A DNA stretch of 64,000 nucleotides from the NCBI GenBank assembly GCA_022452285.1, contig JAKUNG010000009.1:1-64000 (forward strand). Direction: 5' to 3'. The stretch comes from Terriglobia bacterium. GTDB lineage: Bacteria > Acidobacteriota > Terriglobia > Versatilivoradales > Versatilivoraceae. Position numbers and translations under genes: made by a program. Below are positions 45,866 through 54,725 of this stretch, piece by piece. The notes under the pieces are model-generated. The model ran no database searches, had not been told where the DNA came from, and was given only the letters and a program-made list of their open reading frames with translations. Numbering within the stretch: the stretch's first letter is position 1; every line of letters starts with the position of its first letter.

Positions 45866-47095
45866 TCAGTTTGCGAGACGCCATCTAATTAAACTGAAAT
45901 ATGAGGCACCAATAGAGCTATCATAATTAACTAAATCACTGGTTCCAGTTAATGTAATCATTTCAATGCCATCTAGAGTAATCGTTCTGGCAAATCCACC
46001 TACCATTCCATTGGATAGGTAGTAAACTTCATCACGCCATGTCTGCCCTTCGTCGTCACTAACAACTGCCCTAGCACCAGCCATTACTCTAGGGTAACGA
46101 TGGTCGTAGGAAACTACTACCCGGCCATTTGCTAATCCTACTGCCTGACCATGGCATTGACCCGACTCAGTAGTTAATTGTCGTAAAGGTGACCAACTTT
46201 TACCATTGTCGGTAGAATCAGCTAGGAAGAGATGCTTGTAGGGAAAAGGCTGGTTAAATCTTTTGGAGCCAGTAAGAACAAAGATATTAGAAGGATCCGT
46301 CGGAAGAAGAGGTCTCTGATAACGAATAACTGCCAATAATCTTCCAGAAGATAACTTGCTAACATTTATTTCATGCCCCCATTCCCCAATGATCCTTGTA
46401 TTAGAAAAGGACCTACCCCCGTCAGTCGAAAGGCAGAAAAGAGACTTAACTGATTTCCAAGGTACGATATCATTCTCAGATTTTTTGTCTTTAAAAATTA
46501 CATTAGTAAGGGGCACACCCAGATCACCATTAGGAAAAACCTCCATATCACCTATAAGCAAACGTGAATTATTAAATTGCTTGTTAATACGAGTAACTTG
46601 CGTCCAGACCTGACCTTCATCATTTGAAACATAAAAGACAATGCCTTGTTTTTTTATATCTCTGGCTTGAATCCATGTGCCATCCGGTAATACTCTAAAG
46701 TTCATGAAGTGATCATTTGGCATTTCATTTTTGTCTACTTTTCGACGTAAGTGCGTCCAGGTTTTTCCACCATCAGAAGATTTTGACATTAAAGAACACT
46801 GGGTGGCATAGATGGCTTTATCTGGACCCACAAATAACCCCAGACGTTGCGTATGCCCACAAGGGTCTAAAGGCAACGATATTTTTTCAACCTCAACTTT
46901 TTCCAGTTTGTTGTTAACAGAACGAAGAATATAACTGCTCTGGTGCATTTGTTTCAGTTGTTCAGCCGTTGGTAAAATTCCTCCCAAAGCAACTGTTGAC
47001 CACCCTCGCTGAGCATATTCTGGTTCGGAAACCTTCTCCTCACCAAAAACAGTGCCACAGACAAAAATAATCATCAACAAACCATGAAATTTCAT
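45866..47095 (-). CDS. Secreted sialidase-like BNR-repeat protein 1
   Basis: A signal peptide (1-18, LLMIIFVCGTVFG) leads a beta-propeller with five Asp-box (SxDxGxxW) repeats: SSDGGKTWTHL, VSNDEGQVWTQV, STDGGRSFS, STDNGKSWSPL and VSDDEGQTWRDE. A segment NFRVLPDGTW could be the FRIP-like motif, with arginine kept. The family includes true sialidases but also many propellers of other function, so sialic acid as the substrate is only a guess. 409 residues. A second, longer member lies at 58.5 kb. Confidence 0.85.
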   Translation of the reverse strand: MKFHGLLMIIFVCGTVFGEEKVSEPEYAQRGWSTVALGGILPTAEQLKQMHQSSYILRSVNNKLEKVEVEKISLPLDPCGHTQRLGLFVGPDKAIYATQCSLMSKSSDGGKTWTHLRRKVDKNEMPNDHFMNFRVLPDGTWIQARDIKKQGIVFYVSNDEGQVWTQVTRINKQFNNSRLLIGDMEVFPNGDLGVPLTNVIFKDKKSENDIVPWKSVKSLFCLSTDGGRSFSNTRIIGEWGHEINVSKLSSGRLLAVIRYQRPLLPTDPSNIFVLTGSKRFNQPFPYKHLFLADSTDNGKSWSPLRQLTTESGQCHGQAVGLANGRVVVSYDHRYPRVMAGARAVVSDDEGQTWRDEVYYLSNGMVGGFARTITLDGIEMITLTGTSDLVNYDSSIGASYFSLIRWRLAN

Positions 47096-47286
47096 TCTCT
47101 TCTCCCTTAGATAAGAAGTTCTTTGACCACCACTTTTATTATATTTTTTAATTAATTATCAAGTGATTACCAAGTAAATAGAAAAGTTAAGATGTACTGT
47201 TAGATTATACATTCTGGAGGAAATATTCTTTTTTTAAAATGATTTTGTTGTTTAAATCCCATGACAACAGACGTACTTTAAACCGG

Positions 47287-47934
47287 TCAGTCGTTGTCCC
47301 ATGGTCTCGGACAATTCTTAGTCTTAAAAGCATCTCCTCCTTTGAAAACTTCATCATCCGTACCCCAGTGAATATCTTTATTTAATTTCTGTAGTTTAGG
47401 AACATGTTTTGAGCAGTGAATGTAGGCCTCTTCCACTTCAACGACAACCCAACATTCAGGGCATTTTCCATCTTTAGACTTGGTTTCACCAATTATTTTT
47501 TTTGGCACCTTCAATTGAGTCTGAACCATTTCATTTTTAACAATTTGGACCCGTCCATTCACATGTAACCCAATTCCTGTTTTATAAAAATCAATAAAAA
47601 TCATACCAATATGTGGATTCTCCTTCATGTTACCAATACTAGCCATTACCCCATTACCACGATATTCAGGAAAAATAAGTTTTCGCTTACCAAGAACATG
47701 TATAAATCCCGGATGGCCAGCTCGAAAGGAGGCATCGCATTCACCATGTCCGTCAGATGTCCCGATAAAAACCATTTCCTGGTGGACTATGAATTCTTGC
47801 ATCAGGGGATTCAGATAATCCAACATTTGATTGTTATAAAAGGCTTTTGCTCTTTGATGATTACCCATTTCTTTTTGGATTAAATGTTCACCTTTGGAAC
47901 CAGGTATGACATGAGTTTTGTTTTTAGAGGTCAT
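47287..47934 (-). CDS. Pyridoxamine 5'-phosphate oxidase-like flavin split-barrel protein
   Basis: 215 residues with the PPOX-type FMN-binding split barrel: MVFIGTSDGHGECDASFRAG, then FPEYRGNGVMASIGNMKENP and IGMIFIDFYKTGIGLHVNG. The family covers FMN- or F420-dependent reductases and haem-binding proteins; specificity cannot be read. A small C-terminal part contains KCPECW and HCSKHVPKL, three cysteines that could bind metal. AGGAG lies nine bases before the ATG. Divergent from the Sel1 gene across a perfect 18-bp palindrome. Confidence 0.85.
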   Translation of the reverse strand: MTSKNKTHVIPGSKGEHLIQKEMGNHQRAKAFYNNQMLDYLNPLMQEFIVHQEMVFIGTSDGHGECDASFRAGHPGFIHVLGKRKLIFPEYRGNGVMASIGNMKENPHIGMIFIDFYKTGIGLHVNGRVQIVKNEMVQTQLKVPKKIIGETKSKDGKCPECWVVVEVEEAYIHCSKHVPKLQKLNKDIHWGTDDEVFKGGDAFKTKNCPRPWDND

Positions 47935-48013
47935 AGGTTTCTTCTCCTATTCCTAAAAATAATTATTCTGAACATTTTAGTTGCAGTACAAAATCTTTAA
48001 TAAACTGTGCATG

Positions 48014-48031
48014 ATATTCCTTAAGGAATAT
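48014..48031. promoter_or_regulatory. Perfect 18-bp palindrome, candidate operator
   Basis: ATATTCCTTAAGGAATAT reads the same on both strands. It lies 80 bp before the PPOX-like start and 106 bp before the Sel1 gene, in their shared divergent region, where a dimeric regulator could control one or both. Confidence 0.45.
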
Positions 48032-48136
48032 TTTAATAATAAATCAACCTGTGGTGTTATAAACTGATCTCCTTATCAATCTAATTGGTATATGCTAAGC
48101 ATTTAACTTCCAGTTGTTAACTAAAAGGATTCTACA

Positions 48137-48913
48137 ATGGTGAAATTTATTCATTATATGATCCTAGCATTTATTTGCTTTTCTAATTATCCAATCTCGT
48201 TTGCTCATGACTCTAATAACCTCTACAAAAAATTATATAAATTAGTCCTGCCCCGAGCAAAGCAAGGAGATATTCAATCACAATTCAACTTGGGGAAAAT
48301 GTATCAGCAAGGATTAGGAATTTCAAAAGATCTTCAGAAGGCAGCAAAATGGTATCGGCTTGCTGCTGAGCAAGACCATCCTGAAGCTCAATTCAACTTG
48401 GGCGGAATGTACTACCAGGGTCTTAACTTTTCAAAAAATTATCAAAAAGCAGCAAAATGGTATCGACTTGCTGCAAAACAAGGGCATGCTTCAGCTCAAT
48501 ATAATTTGGGCTACATGTACTATAAGGGAGAGGGTGTAGCAAAAGACTATAGAAAGACGGCAGAATGGACCCGCTTTGCTGCAAATCAGGGACATTTCAG
48601 AGCCCAGTTTTTCTTGGCAGAGAGATACGGCAAGGGACAAGGAGTTCCAAAAGATCATAAGGAAGCAGCAAAATGGACTTTACTTTCAGCTAACCAGAAA
48701 TTTGATATTGCCCAATATTCATTGGGCCTGCTTTACGCTACAGGAAAAGGAGTCCCAAAAGATTTAGTAAAAGCATATAAATGGCTTAACCTAGCTAGTT
48801 TACAGGGATATAAACCTGCGACTAATGATCGGAATCGTTTAGCAAAAAAAATGACCACATTACAAGTAAAAAAAGCTGAGCGACTGTCTAAACAATGGAA
48901 ATCGAAGAAATAA
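48137..48913 (+). CDS. Secreted Sel1-repeat protein
   Basis: Signal peptide at 1-24 (ending SFAHD) followed by five Sel1 repeats, each 36 residues, from about residue 41 to 220: AKQGDIQSQFNLGKMY, AEQDHPEAQFNLGGMY, AKQGHASAQYNLGYMY, ANQGHFRAQFFLAERY, ANQKFDIAQYSLGLLY, each closing with the G-x-G-V-P-K-D-type turn. Sel1 repeats form helical solenoids for protein binding, so a periplasmic adaptor role is likely. AAAGGA precedes the ATG. 258 residues. Confidence 0.92.
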   Translation: MVKFIHYMILAFICFSNYPISFAHDSNNLYKKLYKLVLPRAKQGDIQSQFNLGKMYQQGLGISKDLQKAAKWYRLAAEQDHPEAQFNLGGMYYQGLNFSKNYQKAAKWYRLAAKQGHASAQYNLGYMYYKGEGVAKDYRKTAEWTRFAANQGHFRAQFFLAERYGKGQGVPKDHKEAAKWTLLSANQKFDIAQYSLGLLYATGKGVPKDLVKAYKWLNLASLQGYKPATNDRNRLAKKMTTLQVKKAERLSKQWKSKK

Positions 48914-48981
48914 CATTTACTGATTCATTAAGGATGAAGCAACGTTATTCAACTTTGTAGGATTAGAATTTAATACAGTCA

Positions 48982-49845
48982 ATGGGTATTATAATTCATC
49001 AGTTAAGTAAGCATATTGGTGCATCCGTCACTGGAATTGACATCACTGTACCAATAAATAACAAAACATTTGAAGCACTTCGACAAGCCCTATACAAACA
49101 TTCAGTGCTCATTTTCCATAATCAAACTATTACAGACAAACAACAAATTGCCTTCAGCAAAGGTTTTGGCACCCTACAAATGACAATGAAAAGTGACCCT
49201 TATGGGGGAGGTGGCTACATAAATCAAATCTCTAACGTTGATGAGAATGGGGAGATAATACCACCGGATGATACTCGGTCCTTGTATCAAGACGGTAATA
49301 TGCTTTGGCACTCCGATGGTTCCTTCAAGCAAATACCTTTGAAAGCTTCATTTCTTTCAGCTAAAGCTGTACCACCCAGAGGCGGCGAAACTGAATATGC
49401 TAGTCTCCGTGCTGCCTATGCAACTCTACCTAAAAAAAAGAAAAACTCTCTTGACGCTTTAGTTGCTGAACATAGTATGGCTTATTCACGAGCACAGATT
49501 GCTCCTAACCTAATAACTGAAAAATTTCTAAGAGAAACGCCTCCAGCTTGTCAACCTCTGGTGCGAAAGGTTCCTGAAACAGGTGAAAAAATACTTTATG
49601 TCGGGTCTTATGCTTCACACATCATTGGATGGGACAATCAAAAAGGCAAAGCCTTATTGCAAAAACTGCTGGAATGGTCAACACAACCACAGTTTATTTA
49701 TCAACACAAGTGGCAAGTTAATGATCTAGTCGTCTGGGATAATCGTTTGTGTCTTCATCGGGGAAGACCCTGGGAAAAAGGAACTTATAAGCGCATTATG
49801 CATCGAACTACGTTATCTGGAGATGAGCCCACGATTAATTCTTAG
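48982..49845 (+). CDS. TauD/TfdA-family Fe(II)/2-oxoglutarate dioxygenase
   Basis: Non-haem iron oxygenase of the TauD/TfdA family, used to open taurine, phenoxyacetate or related substrates. The iron ligands are H110 and D112 in LWHSDGSF and H259 in DNRLCLHRGRPW, with R275 (MHRTTLSGD) for 2-oxoglutarate. All catalytic residues are present, so it should be active. 287 residues. TfdA/AtsK type by overall look; substrate unknown and no sulfonate transporter is adjacent. It lies 68 bp after the Sel1 gene. Confidence 0.92.
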   Translation: MGIIIHQLSKHIGASVTGIDITVPINNKTFEALRQALYKHSVLIFHNQTITDKQQIAFSKGFGTLQMTMKSDPYGGGGYINQISNVDENGEIIPPDDTRSLYQDGNMLWHSDGSFKQIPLKASFLSAKAVPPRGGETEYASLRAAYATLPKKKKNSLDALVAEHSMAYSRAQIAPNLITEKFLRETPPACQPLVRKVPETGEKILYVGSYASHIIGWDNQKGKALLQKLLEWSTQPQFIYQHKWQVNDLVVWDNRLCLHRGRPWEKGTYKRIMHRTTLSGDEPTINS

Positions 49846-49960
49846 AGGTAAACCAATCCACATATAATTAGCTACCACTCTTGATCAAAAAAACAAGAAA
49901 CTTTAGATATATTGGAGGATCCAACGTCAACTCGGACAATAATTAGAGTTAATTAATTTA

Positions 49961-50086
49961 ATAATGTGGAGTAAAATTAGTTAATAAAGCTAATTTTATT
50001 AGTTAATATGGAGTTTTTAATCATTTTTAAGGGTTAATTTAGAGGATAAATGGAGCGAAACTGTTAAAAAGCTTAATTTTAAATTT
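49961..50086. repeat. Degenerate 42-bp tandem repeat, about three units
   Basis: TGGAG occurs at 49967, 50009 and 50051, exactly 42 bp apart, each followed 15-18 bases later by a version of GCTTAATTTTA. Other positions are poorly conserved, so this may be an old, decayed tandem repeat or chance in AT-rich DNA. Confidence 0.35.
49972..49998. terminator. AT-rich hairpin between convergent genes, weak terminator candidate
   Basis: TAAAATTAG (49972-49980) and CTAATTTTA (49990-49998) form a 9-bp stem with a 9-base loop between the tauD-like gene and the convergent SDR gene. The stem is almost all A-T, so stability is low, but both transcripts need an end here. Confidence 0.35.
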
Positions 50087-50097
50087 TTAGCTAAAAA

Positions 50098-50886
50098 CTA
50101 AGGAGTAGCTCTTCTGCCACCCCCATCCATATATAATGAACTGCCAAACATGTAAGAACATGCGTCTGAGGCCAAAAAAGTAACTACGTTAGCTACCTCT
50201 TCAGGTTCAGCTAAGCGTCCAGCTGGCAGTTTAGAACCCAATTCTTTAAGAATATCCTCTATGCTTCTATCCTCTTTTATTGCTCTATCCTTTTGCAGGT
50301 CTCTTGCTCGCTGAGTGTTCGTAAGGCCTGGACAAATCGTATTCACTAGGATTCCATCTTGAGATACTGCATCAGATAGTGCACGGGTCATGTTCAGGAC
50401 ACTGATATTAGATATACTCAACGGCATATTACTTCGATCAGGACTTGATCCAGCCCCACCTGCAATATTGATGATGCGCCCCCACTTATTTTTTTTCATA
50501 AGAGGGATTACCAACTGGGCCATACGGAGATAACCAAAACTTTTTAGAAGTAATGCCTGATCAATTTTCTGAGCAGAAAGTGTTAGAATATCTTCCCCCT
50601 CAGCAGCACCGGCACAGTTTATTAAAATGTCAACACTACTAAATTCCTCCGTTGTCTTTTCTACAACTTTTTGGCAACCCTCTAGGGTGGTCAAATCACT
50701 TACAACTAAATATCCTTTGCCACCGGCTTGGTCTATTTCGTTTTTGACTTTCTCTAATAATTCCTGAGTTCGGGCAGTTATACAGATTTTTACCTTTTCT
50801 CGGGCTAAAGCTAAAGCACAGCAACGACCAATTCCACGGCTCCCACCTGTTACTATTGCTCGTTTTCCCTCTAACCCTAAATTCAT
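50098..50886 (-). CDS. SDR-family protein lacking catalytic residues
   Basis: Classical short-chain dehydrogenase fold by its N-terminus: cofactor motif TGGSRGIG at 13-20 and NCAG at 90-93. The catalytic tetrad is lost: the usual Asn is K115 (LLLKSFGYL), the Tyr position is L156 and the Lys is N160 in PLSISNISVLNMT, while serines remain at 147-148. I recall a divergent SDR group with the LKxFGY pattern and the same losses, but cannot verify it. 262 residues with a normal C-terminus (NVVTFLASDACSYMFGSSLYMDGG). Possibly an NAD(P)-binding, non-oxidoreductase role, or altered chemistry. Confidence 0.85.
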   Translation of the reverse strand: MNLGLEGKRAIVTGGSRGIGRCCALALAREKVKICITARTQELLEKVKNEIDQAGGKGYLVVSDLTTLEGCQKVVEKTTEEFSSVDILINCAGAAEGEDILTLSAQKIDQALLLKSFGYLRMAQLVIPLMKKNKWGRIINIAGGAGSSPDRSNMPLSISNISVLNMTRALSDAVSQDGILVNTICPGLTNTQRARDLQKDRAIKEDRSIEDILKELGSKLPAGRLAEPEEVANVVTFLASDACSYMFGSSLYMDGGGRRATP

Positions 50887-51022
50887 TAATCTTTCTTCCT
50901 AATCAGATAAACCTAATTTTTAACTTTTTAATGTGAGAAAGCACCAGTTAAACCAACTGATCACTTTCGATCTCTGTTATTAACTTTGAAGGACCTATAT
51001 TATAGAGACTGGTTAGGGTTAC

Positions 51023-52582
51023 CTAACCCTCTAAATAATCTAACATCACACTCATTTCAGCCAGAATCAAGGGTGCTGAAAGCAGTGGGTTCCGTTTACT
51101 TAAAACAAACTCCAACTGATTGGTTCCAGCTCTTAAACTATTCTTCTTTAAGGGAAGATGAAACCAAAACTGCTTTCCAAAAAGAGTAGGCTTATAGGTC
51201 ATTTCCCCTTCTTGTGAGGAATGGACTACACCATTGACCTTAAAACTAAGTACATCATCATCCATTACCTCTTCAAACCGCATAACCATCTTGGCATCGA
51301 AAGCTTTTCCTTCTTTAGCAGCTGTTTTAAAATCGTCTCCAATAAAAAACTGTACTCTGGCGACTCCACCAAGTCCTAATTTTTCAATTTTAAGAGGTAA
51401 CTGAGCTTTTGGGTGAGATCGCTCCCATAATGAACCAACTTGAGTCTCAATAACATATTGTTTGTCCCGATTCTTTAATAAATCGGGATCACCAATCTCT
51501 ATTAATGACTCTCGCCAGCGATCTTCCTGGTTCAAAGGCGCATACCAGTTGAAAAGATAAATTCCATTAACGCCTTGATTCCAATAATTCAAAGCCGTTG
51601 CTCGAGTCTGTTTTACAGGATGGTAAAGACCAATCTGACCCAGTAATGTAAGCTTCTTCCCCCGGGTTGCTTTAATATATTCATCCATCGATAAATCTAA
51701 TTCATGGCCTCGTGGGGTTCCTGCAGTAAGTACATCCGGCAAACCTTCTTCAATCCAAACGGGAACATCAAATCCAAGCTTTAAAGCTATGGTGAAAGAT
51801 GACGGAACTCTAACCGCTAGTCGGATTGGTTTACCTCGACTTTTTCCAACCTTATTTAATAAAGTCCTTACTCTTCGAACTAAGCCTGTAATTAAATGAC
51901 GATTTCTATAGGCTTCATCTGGTTTAAAAAAAGCAGGGTGTCGTAAAAAATCTAATTCGATTCCATCAATGTCATAGTCAAGAATAATTTCCTCAATTAC
52001 TTTAAATTTGTTCTCTCGTGACTGTGCATAGGCAAAATCAAATCCTGTAGCAAATGAAGGGTGAACAGATTCTCCTAAAAGTAGCTCCGGATGGGCTTTC
52101 TTGAACTGACTGTATTGGTCGCTTGCATTCCACCCCTGGGGACTGTCATGGCAATCATTCATCCGCATTGAAACAAAAAAATCAATGCCAAGCTCTCGTG
52201 ACCGATCCGCCATTGCCTGGACATAATCCTCACGATCACTAAGAACACTTTGCAAACCTTCAAACAGCTGAACTCCCCCTGCATCCTTAAACTGTTTTAG
52301 ATGCTGACCATATCGTTCCCCCGTCTTTGTCTTGAAAAAATAAATGTCGCTAACACCAATACTCCAGAAAAGGGCATCAACCTGTGTCCCAACGAAACGA
52401 TTTACTGCTTTATTGAGGAGATCCTCCAATCCTGAGGCTCTGCCTAATGTATAAGCGTCATCGTTATATACAATCCGGTAATTACACTCCGGACGCTCTC
52501 TGGAAAAACCATCAGAACCAAGTATTGCCCCACCTGCTGAAACAACTACAGCTGAATTCATTAGAAATTTTCTGCGATTCAT
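51023..52582 (-). CDS. Tat-exported TIM-barrel glycosidase-like protein
   Basis: The N-terminus MNRRKFLMNSAVVVSAGGAI is a twin-arginine signal (RRKFL). The mature part (about 35-400) has the barrel strands DALFWSIGVSDIYFF, FFVSMRMNDCHD, IDGIELDFLRHP and GVNGIYLFNWYAP, a pattern of uncharacterised glycosidase-like proteins of planctomycete and poribacterial type; E and D in IELDF may be active-site acids. The last 120 residues form a beta domain. 519 residues. Next to the PhyH-like oxygenase and the Gfo/Idh gene, suggesting a small carbohydrate-related group; the substrate is unknown. Confidence 0.75.
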   Translation of the reverse strand: MNRRKFLMNSAVVVSAGGAILGSDGFSRERPECNYRIVYNDDAYTLGRASGLEDLLNKAVNRFVGTQVDALFWSIGVSDIYFFKTKTGERYGQHLKQFKDAGGVQLFEGLQSVLSDREDYVQAMADRSRELGIDFFVSMRMNDCHDSPQGWNASDQYSQFKKAHPELLLGESVHPSFATGFDFAYAQSRENKFKVIEEIILDYDIDGIELDFLRHPAFFKPDEAYRNRHLITGLVRRVRTLLNKVGKSRGKPIRLAVRVPSSFTIALKLGFDVPVWIEEGLPDVLTAGTPRGHELDLSMDEYIKATRGKKLTLLGQIGLYHPVKQTRATALNYWNQGVNGIYLFNWYAPLNQEDRWRESLIEIGDPDLLKNRDKQYVIETQVGSLWERSHPKAQLPLKIEKLGLGGVARVQFFIGDDFKTAAKEGKAFDAKMVMRFEEVMDDDVLSFKVNGVVHSSQEGEMTYKPTLFGKQFWFHLPLKKNSLRAGTNQLEFVLSKRNPLLSAPLILAEMSVMLDYLEG

Positions 52583-52669
52583 ACCCTTTTCCTACAAAAT
52601 AATAAAACTAGCTAATCAATACGCTTGCCATCAGCCTTTAAATACTAGAATGAAACCTTTTTCTAACGA

Positions 52670-53458
52670 TCATTTTAACTCTTTAAGGCTGTCATCATTA
52701 ATTACCCTTAACGGAGTGAAATCACGATTATTCTGATACCAAGGTCGTTCTGTACCCGTACAGGCATTGCTAATAGCATTATATATCAAATACATAATAG
52801 CTCTACGCCAAGGAGAGACGTTATTAGCGGATCCATGTATTAAGGTGCTATGACAAAAACAAACAGAGCCTGCAGGACCTACTAAAGGTTCAATACCATG
52901 TTCTCCGGCAATTTTTTCAAGGGTAGGCCGGTCTAACACATACAATGAGTAACCATCAGCATCTCTGTGCAGCTGAATAGAATCCAGAAAGCCATCTCTG
53001 TGTGATTTAGGAACAACCAATAGCGGAGATTTGGCTATGGAACAATCATCAATAAATACTCCCACCATAACACATTGAGGTTTTGGCATGCCATCTCCCT
53101 CATGCCAGCCACCATAATCTTGATGCCAGTCCCACCCTGTGCCACCCCCAAATCCAGGTTTAGGGTTAATTCGGCTCTGGTGTATATAAACATTTTCATT
53201 GAGTAGTTGCTGAACTGGCTCCAACAAACGTGGGAGCAGAGATAAACGTTTGAATGGTTCTGAATAGATGTGCGCACCAAACGCTAGCCGTGTTACTGAA
53301 GGATCCTTTTTTTCACGAATCACTTCTGGCCCGTCCCGTCCTAAAATTTCTGGCATTGCTCGCTGCAACAAAGATATTTCCGTTTTATCTAAAAGCTCTG
53401 GAAAAAAAAGATACCCGTAATGATTAAAGTCATTAATCTGACTATCTGAGAGTCGCAT
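52670..53458 (-). CDS. PhyH-family Fe(II)/2-oxoglutarate dioxygenase
   Basis: Phytanoyl-CoA dioxygenase family protein (also includes ectoine hydroxylase). Counted from the TTG at 53467, the iron ligands are H115 and D117 in DWHQDYGGW and H211 in CHSTLIHGSANN, with arginines at 221-222 for 2-oxoglutarate. The ATG at 53458 is preferred over that TTG; AAGGAG lies 12 bases upstream of the ATG, GGAG only three. About 262 residues. Catalytic residues are complete. Such genes are abundant in poribacterial and marine uncultured genomes; the substrate cannot be told. Confidence 0.9.
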   Translation of the reverse strand: MRLSDSQINDFNHYGYLFFPELLDKTEISLLQRAMPEILGRDGPEVIREKKDPSVTRLAFGAHIYSEPFKRLSLLPRLLEPVQQLLNENVYIHQSRINPKPGFGGGTGWDWHQDYGGWHEGDGMPKPQCVMVGVFIDDCSIAKSPLLVVPKSHRDGFLDSIQLHRDADGYSLYVLDRPTLEKIAGEHGIEPLVGPAGSVCFCHSTLIHGSANNVSPWRRAIMYLIYNAISNACTGTERPWYQNNRDFTPLRVINDDSLKELK

Positions 53459-53534
53459 TGTCTCCAATTTCTCCTTAAAAATTTAGTATACCAACAACAG
53501 ATTTTATTATTAAATTGAAAGAATTGAGCTTTTT

Positions 53535-54578
53535 TTAGGATAGCAATATAGGTTCTCCTTTTTTTATTGAATCTAAAACAGCCAAGGCTACAGCAAGTGA
53601 CCTCTTACCATCCTGGCTATCAATCAATGGTGTTTCTTTATCTCTAATAACTTGGCAAAAGTGTTCTAGTTGTTTTTTTAATGGATCCTCTCTAACCACT
53701 TTCTGTATTGATTTTTCAAGAGGATGCTGCCAACCCTTTTCCCTTTGATTAGGGTAACGCCACAGCTCCATCCGCGGAAAACTAAACGAACCGAGTGTTC
53801 CTAAAAAGTGATAACAATTTTCACCTATGTGAGAATAGTAGGGATTTTCACCAGTGTTCATTTCATAAGACCATGGAGAAGAAGTTGTATCTGATGCCAG
53901 CACAGAACCTACTGCACCACTGTTAAAAGAAAGTGTAATCGCTAGAGAGTCTTCGACTTCCAAATTTCGAATTGACGATGCTGATTGAGCATAAACCTGC
54001 CGAATCTCTCCACAGACAAACCGAAGAATATCAAGTTCGTGTATAAGGTTAATCAGTGTCGGCCCCCCATCAGGAAGTTTACACCGCCAATCTACTTGGA
54101 AATAATCTGCAGGCTTTAACAAAGTCCACATCATGGAAATAGCCACTAACTGACCAAGAACACCACTCTGAACAATATCCCTTGTCTTCTGGATAAGTGG
54201 ATTGTGACGACGGTGATGACCAACTAAGACCTGCATTCCTTCAAGTTTTGAAATCTTTTCAGCTCCCTCAATACTATCAGCAATTGGCTTCTCGATAAGA
54301 ATAGGAACTAAATGTTTTGCACACACTTCAGCCAAATGCGCATGGCTACCATTTGGAGTCGCAATAATGACACCCTCTGGCTGCTCACATTCCAGCATAT
54401 TCTCTAGATTCGAATAGAAAGGAACCTGAAGTTCTTCGGCGATTTCCTTTTGACCAGGATTAAGATCACATATACCTACAAGAGAACAGTTCTTTTGTGC
54501 GTTAACTAAATTAGCATGTTTACTACCAATCAAGCCAACTCCAACAACGGCTAATCTCACTGGCTTACTATCATTCAT
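53535..54578 (-). CDS. Gfo/Idh/MocA-family oxidoreductase
   Basis: NAD(P)-dependent sugar or inositol-type dehydrogenase. Rossmann motif VVGVGLIGSKHA at about 11-22, the catalytic EKP motif in ILIEKPIADS near 93-102, and a C-terminal alpha/beta domain (LINLIHELDILRFVCG has the conserved histidine). 347 residues, normal. It is close to the PhyH-like and glycosidase-like genes on the same strand, likely one functional group acting on sugars. Confidence 0.92.
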   Translation of the reverse strand: MNDSKPVRLAVVGVGLIGSKHANLVNAQKNCSLVGICDLNPGQKEIAEELQVPFYSNLENMLECEQPEGVIIATPNGSHAHLAEVCAKHLVPILIEKPIADSIEGAEKISKLEGMQVLVGHHRRHNPLIQKTRDIVQSGVLGQLVAISMMWTLLKPADYFQVDWRCKLPDGGPTLINLIHELDILRFVCGEIRQVYAQSASSIRNLEVEDSLAITLSFNSGAVGSVLASDTTSSPWSYEMNTGENPYYSHIGENCYHFLGTLGSFSFPRMELWRYPNQREKGWQHPLEKSIQKVVREDPLKKQLEHFCQVIRDKETPLIDSQDGKRSLAVALAVLDSIKKGEPILLS

Positions 54579-54725
54579 TTTTATAAAAAAGGATGGGGAC
54601 TAAGTAAATTTCCAATCAATTACCTTCAGATAATAAACCAAATACTATTCTAATGTTAGCTTGAATAATCGCATATCTCACTTTACCAAAAAACTTCATG
54701 AGTCAACTTAAAAGAACATTTAACT

